The translations under genes were made by a program, and so were the position numbers. A DNA stretch of 20,090 nt from Actinomycetota bacterium. Lineage in GTDB: Bacteria > Actinomycetota > Nitriliruptoria > Nitriliruptorales > JAHWKO01. Each line of letters opens with the position of its first letter. The stretch's first letter is position 1. Positions 1 to 7,562 of this stretch are shown piece by piece. The stretch covers positions 1-20,090 of the forward strand of contig JAHWKO010000041.1 in assembly GCA_019347855.1 (NCBI GenBank), written 5' to 3'. Under the pieces are notes generated by a model. The model was given only the letters and a program-made list of their open reading frames with translations, did not search any database and was not told where the DNA came from.

Positions 1-342
1 TCGCTGGTGCCGATCGCGCTGGCGTACGCGGTCGCGCACTACTTCTCGCTCGTGGCGTTCGAGACGAGCCGCTTCCTCGCGCTCCTCTCGGATCCGTTCG
101 CGCTGGGCTGGGACGTCCTGGGTACCGCCGACTGGGTCGTGGACTACCGGGCGATCTCGACCGCTGCGATCGCGTGGGTCCAAGCGGGCGCGATCGTCGT
201 CGGACACCTGGCCGGTGTGCTGCTCGCCCACGACCGCGCGGTCGCGCTGTTCGACGGCGAGCAGGCGACGCGCAGCCAGTACGCCCTGCTGGTCGTCATG
301 GTCGCGTACACGGTCGGCGGACTCGTGCTGTTGCTCGGGTGA
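1..342 (+). CDS. C-terminal part of a multi-pass membrane protein (fenitrothion-hydrolase-annotated family)
   Basis: The reading frame is open from the first base, so this is the last 113 residues of a longer protein whose start lies outside the window. At least three hydrophobic segments are visible, including an AIAWVQAGAIVVGHLAGVLL stretch and a C-terminal ALLVVMVAYTVGGLVLLL segment, separated by a short loop with AHDRA and a QATRSQY motif. From memory this pattern (HYFSLVAF, SDPFALGWD, GHLAGVLLAHDRA) resembles actinobacterial polytopic membrane proteins often annotated as fenitrothion hydrolase, a name that says little about the real role. The stop TGA (340-342) shares its last base with the ATG of the next small gene, so the two are probably translated together. 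The family call is by eye; the membrane nature is clear. Confidence 0.65.
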   Translation, partial: SLVPIALAYAVAHYFSLVAFETSRFLALLSDPFALGWDVLGTADWVVDYRAISTAAIAWVQAGAIVVGHLAGVLLAHDRAVALFDGEQATRSQYALLVVMVAYTVGGLVLLLG

Positions 343-506
343 TGCCCGTGGGTCCGATGGCGCACCAGGGGGGCTGGGACGAGATCCTCGTCTTCGCGTT
401 ACCCCTGCTGATCTACGCGGCGGTGCGGCTGTGGGAGCGCCACCGGGGTGACGACCCCGAGGCTCCGGACGATGACGGCACCGGGTCGGGGACGCCCGAA
501 GCCTAG
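342..506 (+). CDS. Small single-pass membrane protein, coupled to the upstream gene
   Basis: A 54-codon reading frame starts at ATG 342, overlapping the upstream stop as TGATG, which suggests translational re-initiation. A second in-frame ATG at 357 is an alternative start. The predicted protein has one hydrophobic segment (ILVFALPLLIYAAVRLW, roughly residues 14-30), then a basic patch (ERHR), then an acidic, glycine- and proline-rich tail of about 20 residues. This is the usual form of a small inner-membrane accessory protein with a charged cytoplasmic tail. I do not recognise the family. Its stop is embedded in a CTAG that also supplies the stop of the convergent gene at 503-2524. It probably accompanies the membrane protein before it; no function can be assigned. 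Confidence 0.6.
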   Translation: MPVGPMAHQGGWDEILVFALPLLIYAAVRLWERHRGDDPEAPDDDGTGSGTPEA

Positions 507-2524
507 AAGTGGATCCCCCGGAACAGGTAGCTGAAGGCCCGGCGTTCGGGGGCCAGGCGCAGCTCCTCGCTGGCCGCCTCGTCGCCCCGTGCCGCTGATG
601 ACTCCGGGAACAGGTGGAACCCGAAGTTCATGACCGCGTCCATCGCCTTCGGGGCGAGCGCGTAGCCGATCTCCCCGATCGTCCCCAGCGCCGTGGCGAT
701 CCGCTTGGGTTGGTCCTCGACCGCTTCGACCACCATCTCGGCGGCGTCATCGGGGGTGATGGCGGGGAAGAACCGGTAGATCTTCGTGGGCTCGATCATC
801 GGGGTGCGCACCAGCGGCATGTAGATCGTCGTGATCGTGACCCCCTGGTCGATCACCTCGGTGGCGATCGACCGGCTCGCGGCGTCGAGCGCCGCCTTCG
901 AGGCGATGTAGGCCGAGAAGCGCGGCACGTTGGTCTGCACGCCGATCGACGAGACGTTGACGATGTGGCCGTAGCCGCGTTCCCGCATCCCGGGGAGGAA
1001 CCCGAGCATGAGGCGCAGCGCACCGAAGTAGTTCAACTGGATCGTGCGCTGGTAGTCGTGCAGGCGGTCGTAGGACAGCTCGACCGACCGACGGATCGAG
1101 ATCCCCGCGTTGTTGACCAGGACGTCGACCCCCCCGTGCTGCGAGAGCACCTCGGTGATGAGGCGCGACACGTCCTCCATGTCGGATAGGTCCGCGGGGT
1201 GCACGTACGCGGCCCCGCCGTCCTCCTCGATCTCCTTCTTGAGGGTGGTGAGGTCCTCGACGGACCGTGCCACCAGCAGCACCGTCGCGCCCCGTTCCGC
1301 GAGCAGCTTGGCAGCGGCGAGGCCGATGCCGGACGACGCGCCGGTCACGAGCACCGTCTTCTCGCTGATCCGCTTGCGGAGGAAGTGACCGTCCCGTCGC
1401 TGCTCGCGCAGGTTCTCCTGCCAGTAGCCGAACAGCACGTCCGCGTACGAGTCCAGGTCAGGCACGCGGATCCCGCTCCCCGCCAGTGCGTCCTCCGCGT
1501 TCGCGGTGTCGAACTCCGTCGGGTTCGTGATGTACCCGACCGCCTCGCGCGGGATGCCGAGCTTGCGGATCACCGCGTTGAAGGTGCGGTGGAAGGGCGG
1601 TAGCGCGGTCACGATGTTGCGGAGCGGCTTCGGCACGACCCCCATGGCCCGGGCGTCCAAGCGGATCGGGAAGGTCGGCGCCCCGGCGGCCTCCGCGAAG
1701 GCGTTGATGACCTCTCCCGCCGAGGGCGGATCGGGATCGACCAGGTGGAACGTCTCGCCGTCGCGGCCATCGACGTGCGCGATGTGGTCGAGCGCGTCCG
1801 CCACGAAGTCGACGGGGACGAGGTGGACCCGGCCGCCCTCGACGCCGACGAGGGGGAGCTGCTCCGGGAGTGCGGACAGCCGTTCGAGGGCGGGGAAGAA
1901 GAAGTAGGGGCCGTCGATCTTGTCGATCTCGCCGGTCTCCGAGTGGCCCACGACGATGCCAGGACGGTAGATCCGCCACGGCACGTCGCACTCCTGGCGC
2001 ACGACCTTCTCGGCCGCGTGCTTCGTGCGGAAGTAGGGATGCTCGAGCCCGACGGCCTCGCCGAACATGTCCTCGGTGAAGATCCCCTCGTACCGTCCGG
2101 CTGCCGCGATAGAACTCACGTGGTGCAGGTGTTCGGCCTCGACCGCCGACGCCAGCGCGCACGCGTGACGGGTGCCCTCGACGTTGACGATCCGCTGCCA
2201 CTCGGCATCGGTCTCGAGGTCGTAGATCGCGGCCAGGTGGAACAGGTGCTGGATGCCGCCGCGTAGCTCGCCCACCACGTCGTCGTCGATCCCCAGCCGC
2301 GGGTCGGTCAGGTCGCCGACGACCCCGCGGACGGCCTCGTCGACATCGACGCCCGGGACCCGCTCCGCCCAGCGACGCTTCAGGCGCTCGAGCTTGTCCT
2401 GGGAGCCCGTCCGGACGAGGACGTGGATCGGTCCGTCCCCGGCCCCGTCCGCGATCCGGTCGAGTAATCGCTCGACGACGAACCGTCCGATGAACCCGGT
2501 CGCACCGGTTACGAAGTACCCCAC
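503..2524 (-). CDS. Two-domain fatty acyl-CoA reductase (FACoAR / AcrA1-like SDR fusion)
   Basis: The 673-residue protein joins two Rossmann domains. The N-terminal half is an extended SDR of the male-sterility/thioester-reductase type: TGATGFIG at 6-13, HHVSSIAAAG near 134-143, and catalytic Tyr164-x3-Lys168. The C-terminal half is a classical SDR: TGASSGIG at 394-401, NNAG at 471-474, VSSIG near 524-528 and Tyr539-x3-Lys543. Order, length and motifs such as GHSETGE and DGPYFFF match, from memory, the Marinobacter fatty acyl-CoA reductase that reduces acyl-CoA to fatty alcohol by way of the aldehyde, and mycobacterial AcrA1. The likely role is fatty alcohol formation with NADPH. The start is GTG at 2524, with GGAGAGGAG about 7 bases upstream and a TAGGTT -10 at 2555-2560. 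No wax ester synthase is in view, so the fate of the product is unknown. Confidence 0.88.
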   Translation of the reverse strand: MGYFVTGATGFIGRFVVERLLDRIADGAGDGPIHVLVRTGSQDKLERLKRRWAERVPGVDVDEAVRGVVGDLTDPRLGIDDDVVGELRGGIQHLFHLAAIYDLETDAEWQRIVNVEGTRHACALASAVEAEHLHHVSSIAAAGRYEGIFTEDMFGEAVGLEHPYFRTKHAAEKVVRQECDVPWRIYRPGIVVGHSETGEIDKIDGPYFFFPALERLSALPEQLPLVGVEGGRVHLVPVDFVADALDHIAHVDGRDGETFHLVDPDPPSAGEVINAFAEAAGAPTFPIRLDARAMGVVPKPLRNIVTALPPFHRTFNAVIRKLGIPREAVGYITNPTEFDTANAEDALAGSGIRVPDLDSYADVLFGYWQENLREQRRDGHFLRKRISEKTVLVTGASSGIGLAAAKLLAERGATVLLVARSVEDLTTLKKEIEEDGGAAYVHPADLSDMEDVSRLITEVLSQHGGVDVLVNNAGISIRRSVELSYDRLHDYQRTIQLNYFGALRLMLGFLPGMRERGYGHIVNVSSIGVQTNVPRFSAYIASKAALDAASRSIATEVIDQGVTITTIYMPLVRTPMIEPTKIYRFFPAITPDDAAEMVVEAVEDQPKRIATALGTIGEIGYALAPKAMDAVMNFGFHLFPESSAARGDEAASEELRLAPERRAFSYLFRGIHF

Positions 2525-2554
2525 GCCCGCTCCTCTCCCTGGAGGGCCTCACCG

Positions 2555-2560
2555 AACCTA
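2555..2560 (-). promoter_or_regulatory. Candidate -10 box for the fatty acyl-CoA reductase gene
   Basis: On the minus strand the hexamer reads TAGGTT, matching TAnnnT. It would place transcription start about 25 bases ahead of the GTG at 2524, leaving room for the SD. No clear -35 is visible. This is a short motif in a 94-base divergent gap. Confidence 0.4.
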
Positions 2561-2605
2561 ACGCGCGAGTCCCGCGTACGGAACGGACGGACGGTGTCCT
2601 CGACG

Positions 2606-2611
2606 TACGAT
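2606..2611 (+). promoter_or_regulatory. Candidate -10 box for a leaderless histidine kinase mRNA
   Basis: TACGAT is followed by exactly seven bases and then the ATG at 2619. No SD precedes the ATG. The spacing puts the transcription start at or next to the A of ATG, as in the leaderless genes common in Actinomycetota. Confidence 0.5.
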
Positions 2612-2618
2612 CGACCGC

Positions 2619-4439
2619 ATGGATACGCAGGATCGTCGCGTGCTGGCCCCCTTCCGGCGCCGCACGGTCCGGATGGGGATCCGCGCCACCCTGCTCATCG
2701 CGGCGGGCCTCGTCGTCATCCCGGTCCTGCCCGGCGACCGAGTCACGCACCCCGCGGTCTACTGGGTGCTGCTCGGCACGACGATCGTGGGCGTCGGCGT
2801 GGTCGCGGCGCTGCCATGGGACCGGTTGCTCCTGGAACCCGCGGGCGAGGTCCTCCTGTACGCGTGGTCCGTGCTGGACATCGCGCTCATCAGCGGGTTC
2901 GTTGCGATCACCGGTGGGGGCCACACACCGTTCCTCCTGATCTACACCCTGACGACGGTGTTCTTCGCCGCCTCCTACCCGCGTCGTGGTCAGTACGGGC
3001 TCTTCGCGTTGACGGCGGTCGCCTACCTGGTATCGGCATCGATCGGCGTGGACGGGCTCGAGGTGGCGGACGCGGCGGTCGTGGTGGTCACGCTGGGGGT
3101 GGCCGCGTACATGACGGGGTTCATCTCCCGCCAACTGCTCGCGCAGGTGGCCGAGAGCTACGCCGCCCGGCAGGAGGCCGACCACCGTTCCGAGCTGCTC
3201 GCCCGGGCGGGTGAGGCGGCACGGACGATCAGCTCGCTCGACCCGGACGAGGTCCTGGACGCGGTGGTCCACGCCGCTGCGAGCTTGGGTTTCGAAGCGG
3301 CGAACATCGACCTGTTCGACGAGATGGAGCAGACCTACCAGGTCGCCCACCCACGGGGCCTCCCGGACGATTACGTCGACGGGACGGTGTACCCGGCCGA
3401 CCACGGCATGCCCGGGCTCGTCCGTGAGGAGCGCGCGACGATCACCGTCGACGACTACAGCCGCTATGACAAGGCGATCCCGATCCTGGTCGAGGCCGGC
3501 TTCCGTGCGGTCATCGCGGCTCCGGTGTGGGCCCAGGGACGCCTCGCTGCCGTGCTCGTCGCCGGGACGCGGCAGGCACGCCGCATCGGTCCCTCTGAGG
3601 TCGAGGCCTTCGACCTGCTGGCAGCCCAGGCTGGCCGGGCGCTCGAGAACGCGGCCCAGTTCACCTCCGAGCTACGCACGATCGAACGGCTCGCGGAGCT
3701 CGACCGGTTGAAGAGCGACTTCGTCGCGAACGCCTCTCACGAGCTGCGGACGCCGTTGACCGTCATCTCTGGCCTCACGCAGACGATGGACGACCGGTGG
3801 GACCACCTCGACGAACCGCAGCGACGCAAACTGTTCGAGCGGATCCGCGCCAACGCCACCGCCCTCGAGGACATCGTCAGCAACCTCCTCGACTTCTCGC
3901 GGTTGGAGCGCGGCCGGTCGGAGACCGACCAGCGCAGCTTCGACCTCGCCGATCTCGTGCGACGGGTGGTCGACCGGTTGCGGCCGGCCGGGGACGCGCA
4001 CCATCTCGAGGTCACGACCGTCGAGACGCTCCCCGTCGACGGGGACCCGGTGCTCCTCGAGCGGGTCATCGAGAACATCGTCATGAACGCGCTGACCCAC
4101 ACCCCCGCCGGCACCGGGGTGCACGTGCAGGCGGTCGAAGAGGACGGGATGGCGCGGTTCGCCGTCTCCGACGACGGTCCCGGTGTGGACTCGGCCGAGC
4201 AGGGCCACCTGGGCGAACGGTTCTTCCGCGGAGGAGACGTTCACACCCGCCCGACGCGCGGGCTCGGGCTCGGGCTGGCGATGGCCAGCGAGATCCTCCA
4301 GATGCACCGCAGCTCGCTGGAGATCCGCAGCGTCCTGGGCGAGGGCAGCACCTTCGGGTTCCGACTGCCCAAGGCGGATCGGGAACCGGTCCGGGACGCC
4401 CAAGAGCGCTCCGGGACCCGCTCGGGGGACGCGGGCTAG
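2619..4439 (+). CDS. Membrane-anchored sensor histidine kinase with GAF domain
   Basis: The 606-residue protein starts with about six hydrophobic segments (roughly residues 19-168), then a GAF-like domain (about 200-345), a HisKA dimerisation domain with the phosphoacceptor in DFVANASHELRTP (His374), and a HATPase_c domain with N box ENIVMNAL (Asn490), G1 box DDGPGVD and G2 box GLGLGLAMA. It should autophosphorylate on His374 and pass phosphate to a response regulator. No response regulator lies on either side in the window, so it is an orphan by position. The signal is unknown; the polytopic N-terminus without a large external loop suggests sensing in or near the membrane, and the GAF domain may bind a small ligand. 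The ATG at 2619 fits a leaderless start after TACGAT. Confidence 0.92.
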   Translation: MDTQDRRVLAPFRRRTVRMGIRATLLIAAGLVVIPVLPGDRVTHPAVYWVLLGTTIVGVGVVAALPWDRLLLEPAGEVLLYAWSVLDIALISGFVAITGGGHTPFLLIYTLTTVFFAASYPRRGQYGLFALTAVAYLVSASIGVDGLEVADAAVVVVTLGVAAYMTGFISRQLLAQVAESYAARQEADHRSELLARAGEAARTISSLDPDEVLDAVVHAAASLGFEAANIDLFDEMEQTYQVAHPRGLPDDYVDGTVYPADHGMPGLVREERATITVDDYSRYDKAIPILVEAGFRAVIAAPVWAQGRLAAVLVAGTRQARRIGPSEVEAFDLLAAQAGRALENAAQFTSELRTIERLAELDRLKSDFVANASHELRTPLTVISGLTQTMDDRWDHLDEPQRRKLFERIRANATALEDIVSNLLDFSRLERGRSETDQRSFDLADLVRRVVDRLRPAGDAHHLEVTTVETLPVDGDPVLLERVIENIVMNALTHTPAGTGVHVQAVEEDGMARFAVSDDGPGVDSAEQGHLGERFFRGGDVHTRPTRGLGLGLAMASEILQMHRSSLEIRSVLGEGSTFGFRLPKADREPVRDAQERSGTRSGDAG

Positions 4440-4523
4440 CCGCGACGTCCTCGGGCGGGCAGGAGATCGCGCGTCCGCCGTCGAAGGGCGGCGGGAACAT
4501 CCCTCCCCTGGAGTTCCCCCAGG

Positions 4524-6050
4524 CACCGAGTCCTCGCCGTTGCCGTCTGCGCCCTGCTGTCCGTCGCCGCCGGTGCCGGTGATCCTGCACGGGCACGGGT
4601 GGGGCGGCAGCCGCGAGACCGACCCGGCCGCGTTCGAGTCGCTGCTGGACGCCGGGTACGGCGTCGTGTCGATCGACCAGCGGGGCTTCGGCGAGTCGGG
4701 TGGCCGCGCGGGCGCGATGGACCCGGACAACGAGGGCTGGGACCTGATCGCGGTCATGGACCACGTCGCCTCGTTGGACTGGGTCGCGACGGAGGAGACC
4801 GCCAGCGGGGGCGAGCAGCCGGGATCTCACGGCCGCGACCGCGCGCGGGAGGTGTCGCGTGGCGGCGGGACGGGGCTGGCCCACGGGACATCGGAGCCGG
4901 CGCAGCCCGCCTTCGATCGGGATCCGCTCGTCGGTGCCATCGGAGGGTCGTACGGAGGCGGCTACCAGTTCCTCCTCGCGCTCATGGAGACGCGCGAGTT
5001 CGGGGCGACGCGCCTCGACGCGTTGACGCCGGAGATCACCTGGCACAACCTCAACGTCTCGCTGGCCCCCAGCGATGTCCTGCGGACGGCTTGGACGACC
5101 CTGCTCACCGCGGTCGCGGCCGACCGCGTCGAGCCCTACATCCTCGAGGCGTACACGTACTCGATGGCGACCGGGCAGATCGCCGACGGCACCGTCCCCG
5201 GCGTCTACGACATCAAGTCCGAGTTCTTCACCCACGGTCCGTCCGGGTTCGTCGCTGACGGCGTCCTCCTCGACGTGCCGGTGCTGATACGCCAGGGCAT
5301 GAGCGACAACCTGTTCAACTACAACGACGCCTGGCACAACTTCACCCGCACGCTCACCGAGGACGCCCGATCGCAGTCGACCCTGATCGGCTACAACGGC
5401 GGGCACGTGCTCCCCAACGTCCTACCGGCAGCCGAGGCCACGGGCGGCGATGCCTGCAGCGGCGACGGGGGGTTCGCGGCACGTCGGCTCGAGTTCTTCG
5501 ACCACTGCTGAAGGGGACCGGCGATACCGCCCGCGTCATCGGGGCGGGCCAGCCGCTGCACTACACCACCGTCGATGGCGACCGCTGCCTCTCGCTGGAT
5601 GAGGCAGCGCTGGGCGAGCCGCACGAACTGGTCGACCCCACCGGGGTGCTGGGGTCGTCCACCGGCAGCCTGACCATGGGCGGGGCGCCGATCCACCTCG
5701 AGATCGCCGACACCGCCGGGATCACCCTCGCAGGGGTCCCGACGATCGACGCGACGCTCTACACCGCGGTCGCCGACACCCGCGTCTTCCTCGGGCTTTC
5801 TCGGGGAACGTCGCCGACGGATGCGACCGTCCTGCAGAACAACGTCCTGCCGATCCGGTCCCTGCTCCCCTCCGTGGGGACCCCGCTCGAGGGGCACGAG
5901 CTGCCGGGCGTGGCGGTCGAGCTGGCGGACGACGAGCGGTTGTTCCTGACGATCTCGCCGCTCTCCGACATGTACATCGCTCACGGCAGTCGGACACCGG
6001 GGGCGATCGCGCTCACCGACGTGACGATCACCCTGCCGGTCGTGCGGTAG
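4524..6050 (+). pseudogene. Decayed CocE/NonD (peptidase S15-like) secreted alpha/beta hydrolase
   Basis: Three reading-frame pieces make one recognisable enzyme. First, a signal-peptide-like run (HRVLAVAVCALLSVAAGAG) lies in the frame starting at 4524, but no ATG, GTG, TTG or CTG stands in that frame between the kinase stop (4439) and this run; AGG sits where the start would be. Second, the hydrolase core follows in another frame from about 4573 to 5511, starting directly at VPVILHGHGWGG, so the usual linker and first strands are missing. It keeps the nucleophile motif GGSYGGGY (Ser codon 4948-4950), an Asp in GMSDNLF and a His in GGHVLP. Third, a stop at 5509-5511 interrupts FFDHC, while the next frame continues LKGTGDT from 5508 to the stop at 6048-6050 and encodes the C-terminal beta domain. 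One missing base would explain the last break. A sequencing error could explain one lesion, hardly all three. Confidence 0.75.
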
Positions 6051-6051
6051 G

Positions 6052-6124
6052 TGGACCCGATCGGAGTCGAACCGACGACATCCGCCTTGCAAAGACGGCG
6101 CTCTGCCAACTGAGCTACGGGCCC
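6052..6124 (-). tRNA. tRNA-Ala (anticodon TGC)
   Basis: The minus strand folds into a 73-base cloverleaf. The acceptor arm GGGCCCG pairs with CGGGTCC and includes G3:U70, the alanine identity pair. The D arm has AGCTCAGTTGGCAGAGC, the anticodon stem is CCGTC/GGCGG with loop TTTGCAA (anticodon at 6089-6091), and the T arm carries GGTTCGA. The discriminator is A. A full CCA is not encoded (ACCT follows). In many actinobacteria a tRNA-Ala(TGC) lies near gyrA and crgA close to the origin. Confidence 0.97.
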
Positions 6125-6136
6125 GCGGAGCCATCG

Positions 6137-6142
6137 AGGGTA
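6137..6142 (-). promoter_or_regulatory. Candidate -10 box for tRNA-Ala
   Basis: On the minus strand TACCCT (TAnnnT) lies 12 bases ahead of the mature tRNA 5' end. This would give a leader of about five bases. No -35 match is apparent. The rest of 6125-6258 holds no gene that I can support, only a weak GAGGCG/CGCCTC inverted repeat (6231-6257) after the next minus-strand gene's stop. Confidence 0.4.
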
Positions 6143-6258
6143 CCTCAGCTCCCGGTTCCTCCGGCGGCGGACGGGCCCGCGTTTGCGCTGCCGCGGGGTC
6201 GGTGCAGGCCGACGAGGCTGGCACGCCGTCGAGGCGCCCACGCTCTGGCGACGCCTCT

Positions 6259-7203
6259 TCAGCGGTTGAGATGGGCGTCCGGGTTGACGGCGTTGTCGGG
6301 CAGGGTGCCGGCGAGCACCTGACGGACCCCGTCGGCCGCGACCTCGACCATCCGCCGGCGGGTGTCGATCGTCGCCGATCCGACGTGCGGGAGCAGGACG
6401 ACGTCGGCGCGATCCAGGAGCCCCGGGTGGACGGTGGGCTCGTTCTCGTACACGTCCAGGCCGGCACCGAAGATCGTCCCGCGCTCGAGCGCGCCGACCA
6501 ACGCCGCTTCGTCGACGACGGGGCCGCGGGCGGTGTTCACCAGCACCGCAGAGCGACGCATGATCGACAGCTCGTCCGGTCCGATCAGGTGGTGCGTCTC
6601 CGGCGTGAGCGGCACGTGCAGGCTCACGATGTCGGCACGTTCGAGCAGGGTGCGCAGCTCCGCGACGTAGCCGGGCTCACCCGTCGGCGTACGGCAGTGG
6701 TGGAGGACCTCCATGTCGAAGCCGGTGGCGCGCCGCGCGACCGCACGCCCGATGCGTCCGTACCCGACGATCCCCAGCGTCGCGCCGTTGACGTCCCGGC
6801 CGAGGTACCCGTCGATGCTCCACCCCTCCCACGCTCCGCGGCGCAGATCGCGCTCCGCCCCCGACAGCCGACGCCTCGCCGCGAGGATCAGCGCGAAGGC
6901 GAGGTCCGCCGTCGTGTCGTCGAGCACGTCCGGCGTGTTGCACACGACGATCCCGCGCCGGGTCGCGGTCGTCACGTCGACGTTGTCGAACCCGACCGCG
7001 ACGTTGCCGACGACCCGCAGGTGGTCCCCCGACGACAGGACCTCGTCGTCGATACGGTCGGTGAGCAGACACACGAGGCCGTCGATCCCGCGCACCGCCT
7101 CGACCAGCTCCCCGTGGGTCAGACCCGGACGTTGGTCGATCTCGTGTTCGTCCAGTGCCCCGAGCCCGCCGGGGACGGGGCTCGTCACGAGGATGCGTGC
7201 CAC
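6259..7203 (-). CDS. D-2-hydroxyacid dehydrogenase (glyoxylate/hydroxypyruvate reductase type)
   Basis: The 314-residue protein is a full-length D-isomer-specific 2-hydroxyacid dehydrogenase. The NAD(P)-binding domain carries GYGRIG (147-152), and the catalytic residues are Arg226 in NTARGPVV, Glu255 in YENEP and His273 in LPHVGSAT. Family members reduce a 2-keto acid such as glyoxylate or hydroxypyruvate to the D-hydroxy acid. GNVAVGFDNVD (66-76) and the VYENEP form fit the glyoxylate/hydroxypyruvate reductase branch better than D-lactate or formate dehydrogenases, but substrate cannot be read from sequence alone. The start is GTG at 7203, with GGGAAGGA about 8 bases upstream. It stands alone, upstream of the tRNA on the same strand. 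A palindrome at 7212-7229 overlaps the predicted transcription start. Confidence 0.9.
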   Translation of the reverse strand: MARILVTSPVPGGLGALDEHEIDQRPGLTHGELVEAVRGIDGLVCLLTDRIDDEVLSSGDHLRVVGNVAVGFDNVDVTTATRRGIVVCNTPDVLDDTTADLAFALILAARRRLSGAERDLRRGAWEGWSIDGYLGRDVNGATLGIVGYGRIGRAVARRATGFDMEVLHHCRTPTGEPGYVAELRTLLERADIVSLHVPLTPETHHLIGPDELSIMRRSAVLVNTARGPVVDEAALVGALERGTIFGAGLDVYENEPTVHPGLLDRADVVLLPHVGSATIDTRRRMVEVAADGVRQVLAGTLPDNAVNPDAHLNR

Positions 7204-7211
7204 GGTGCGGT

Positions 7212-7232
7212 CCTTCCCTCGAGGGGAGGCTA
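7212..7232 (-). promoter_or_regulatory. Promoter and overlapping palindrome of the dehydrogenase gene
   Basis: On the minus strand TAGCCT (7227-7232) is a TAnnnT -10 box. The ten-base palindrome CCCTCGAGGG (7216-7225), extended to nine imperfect arm pairs over 7212-7229 (one G-T pair), sits where transcription should begin. Such a position suits an operator for a repressor. It could also be a short 5' hairpin close to the SD. Confidence 0.35.
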
Positions 7233-7265
7233 CGCCAGCACCCCGTCCCCACGCTGCGTGAGGAC

Positions 7266-7372
7266 TAGCCTGAGATAGTGACGCTCCGCACTCAAGGCGG
7301 CACGAACAGTAGCCGATACCTAGTCAAGGGAGGCCACACCACCTCCCGCCCTCGGTACTCGGGGAGGGTCAC
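7266..7372 (+). promoter_or_regulatory. Switch-like leader with SD-sequestering hairpin upstream of a 39-residue gene
   Basis: TAGCCT (7266-7271) is a plausible -10 box, giving a leader of about 95 bases. Near its end GGGAGG (7328-7333), CCTCCC (7342-7347) and GGGAGG (7362-7367) follow one another. The central element can pair perfectly with either flank, and the downstream flank is the SD of the gene at 7373. Upstream, CGGC/GCCG (7298-7301 with 7312-7315) can form a hairpin, and AGTG/CACT (7277-7280 with 7289-7292) another. GACTAG (7263-7268) is complementary to CTAGTC (7320-7325) and would close the region if transcription began earlier. The layout is that of a translational riboswitch or thermosensor, but I match it to no known class. 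Confidence 0.5.
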
Positions 7373-7492
7373 ATGGAACTGGTGACAGGAGTGTTGGACC
7401 TCGCGGAGGCATACCCGGTCGTCACGTACGCCGTGATCGGCGTCGTGGTCGTGTGGGCCCTCGCGTGGGCGGTGCGCTTGTCGGCCCACTGA
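7373..7492 (+). CDS. Small membrane protein (39 residues)
   Basis: ATG 7373 is preceded by a strong SD (GGGGAGGG, five bases from the GGAGG core to ATG) and opens a 39-codon frame ending in TGA at 7490-7492. The product has a polar start (MELVTGVLDLAEAYP) and one hydrophobic helix (about residues 20-34), ending RLSAH. Single-span proteins of this size often act as regulators or small subunits of membrane complexes; a KdpF-like role is conceivable but no kdp gene is present. I do not recognise the family. The strong SD and the structured leader argue that it is a real gene. The thiolase gene follows after 105 bases with its own promoter, so the unit may be monocistronic. Confidence 0.6.
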   Translation: MELVTGVLDLAEAYPVVTYAVIGVVVVWALAWAVRLSAH

Positions 7493-7562
7493 GGCGACGG
7501 ACGGCACCGTGAGAGGCGCGTCCCTGGAGGGGCCGGCGTCGCGGGCCCGCTGCCCCCGGCGG

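Noticed and set aside
1458..3404. A long minus-strand frame spanning the acyl-CoA reductase and kinase genes
   Set aside because: It overlaps the clear reductase in another frame and the kinase in antisense, and shows no known motif.
4573..5511. A functional hydrolase starting at GTG 4573
   Set aside because: There is no SD, the product would begin inside the core fold, lack a signal peptide and lose the C-terminal domain, whose sequence continues in the next frame.
6231..6257. GAGGCG/CGCCTC inverted repeat as terminator of the dehydrogenase gene
   Set aside because: Only six pairs around a 15-base loop and no T tract; too weak in this GC-rich background.
7263..7340. TPP riboswitch, because of CTGAGA at 7270-7275 and AAGGGA at 7326-7331
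   Set aside because: The order and pairing of the TPP core do not fit: CTGAGA directly follows the would-be closing helix, and the conserved 3' internal loop is absent.
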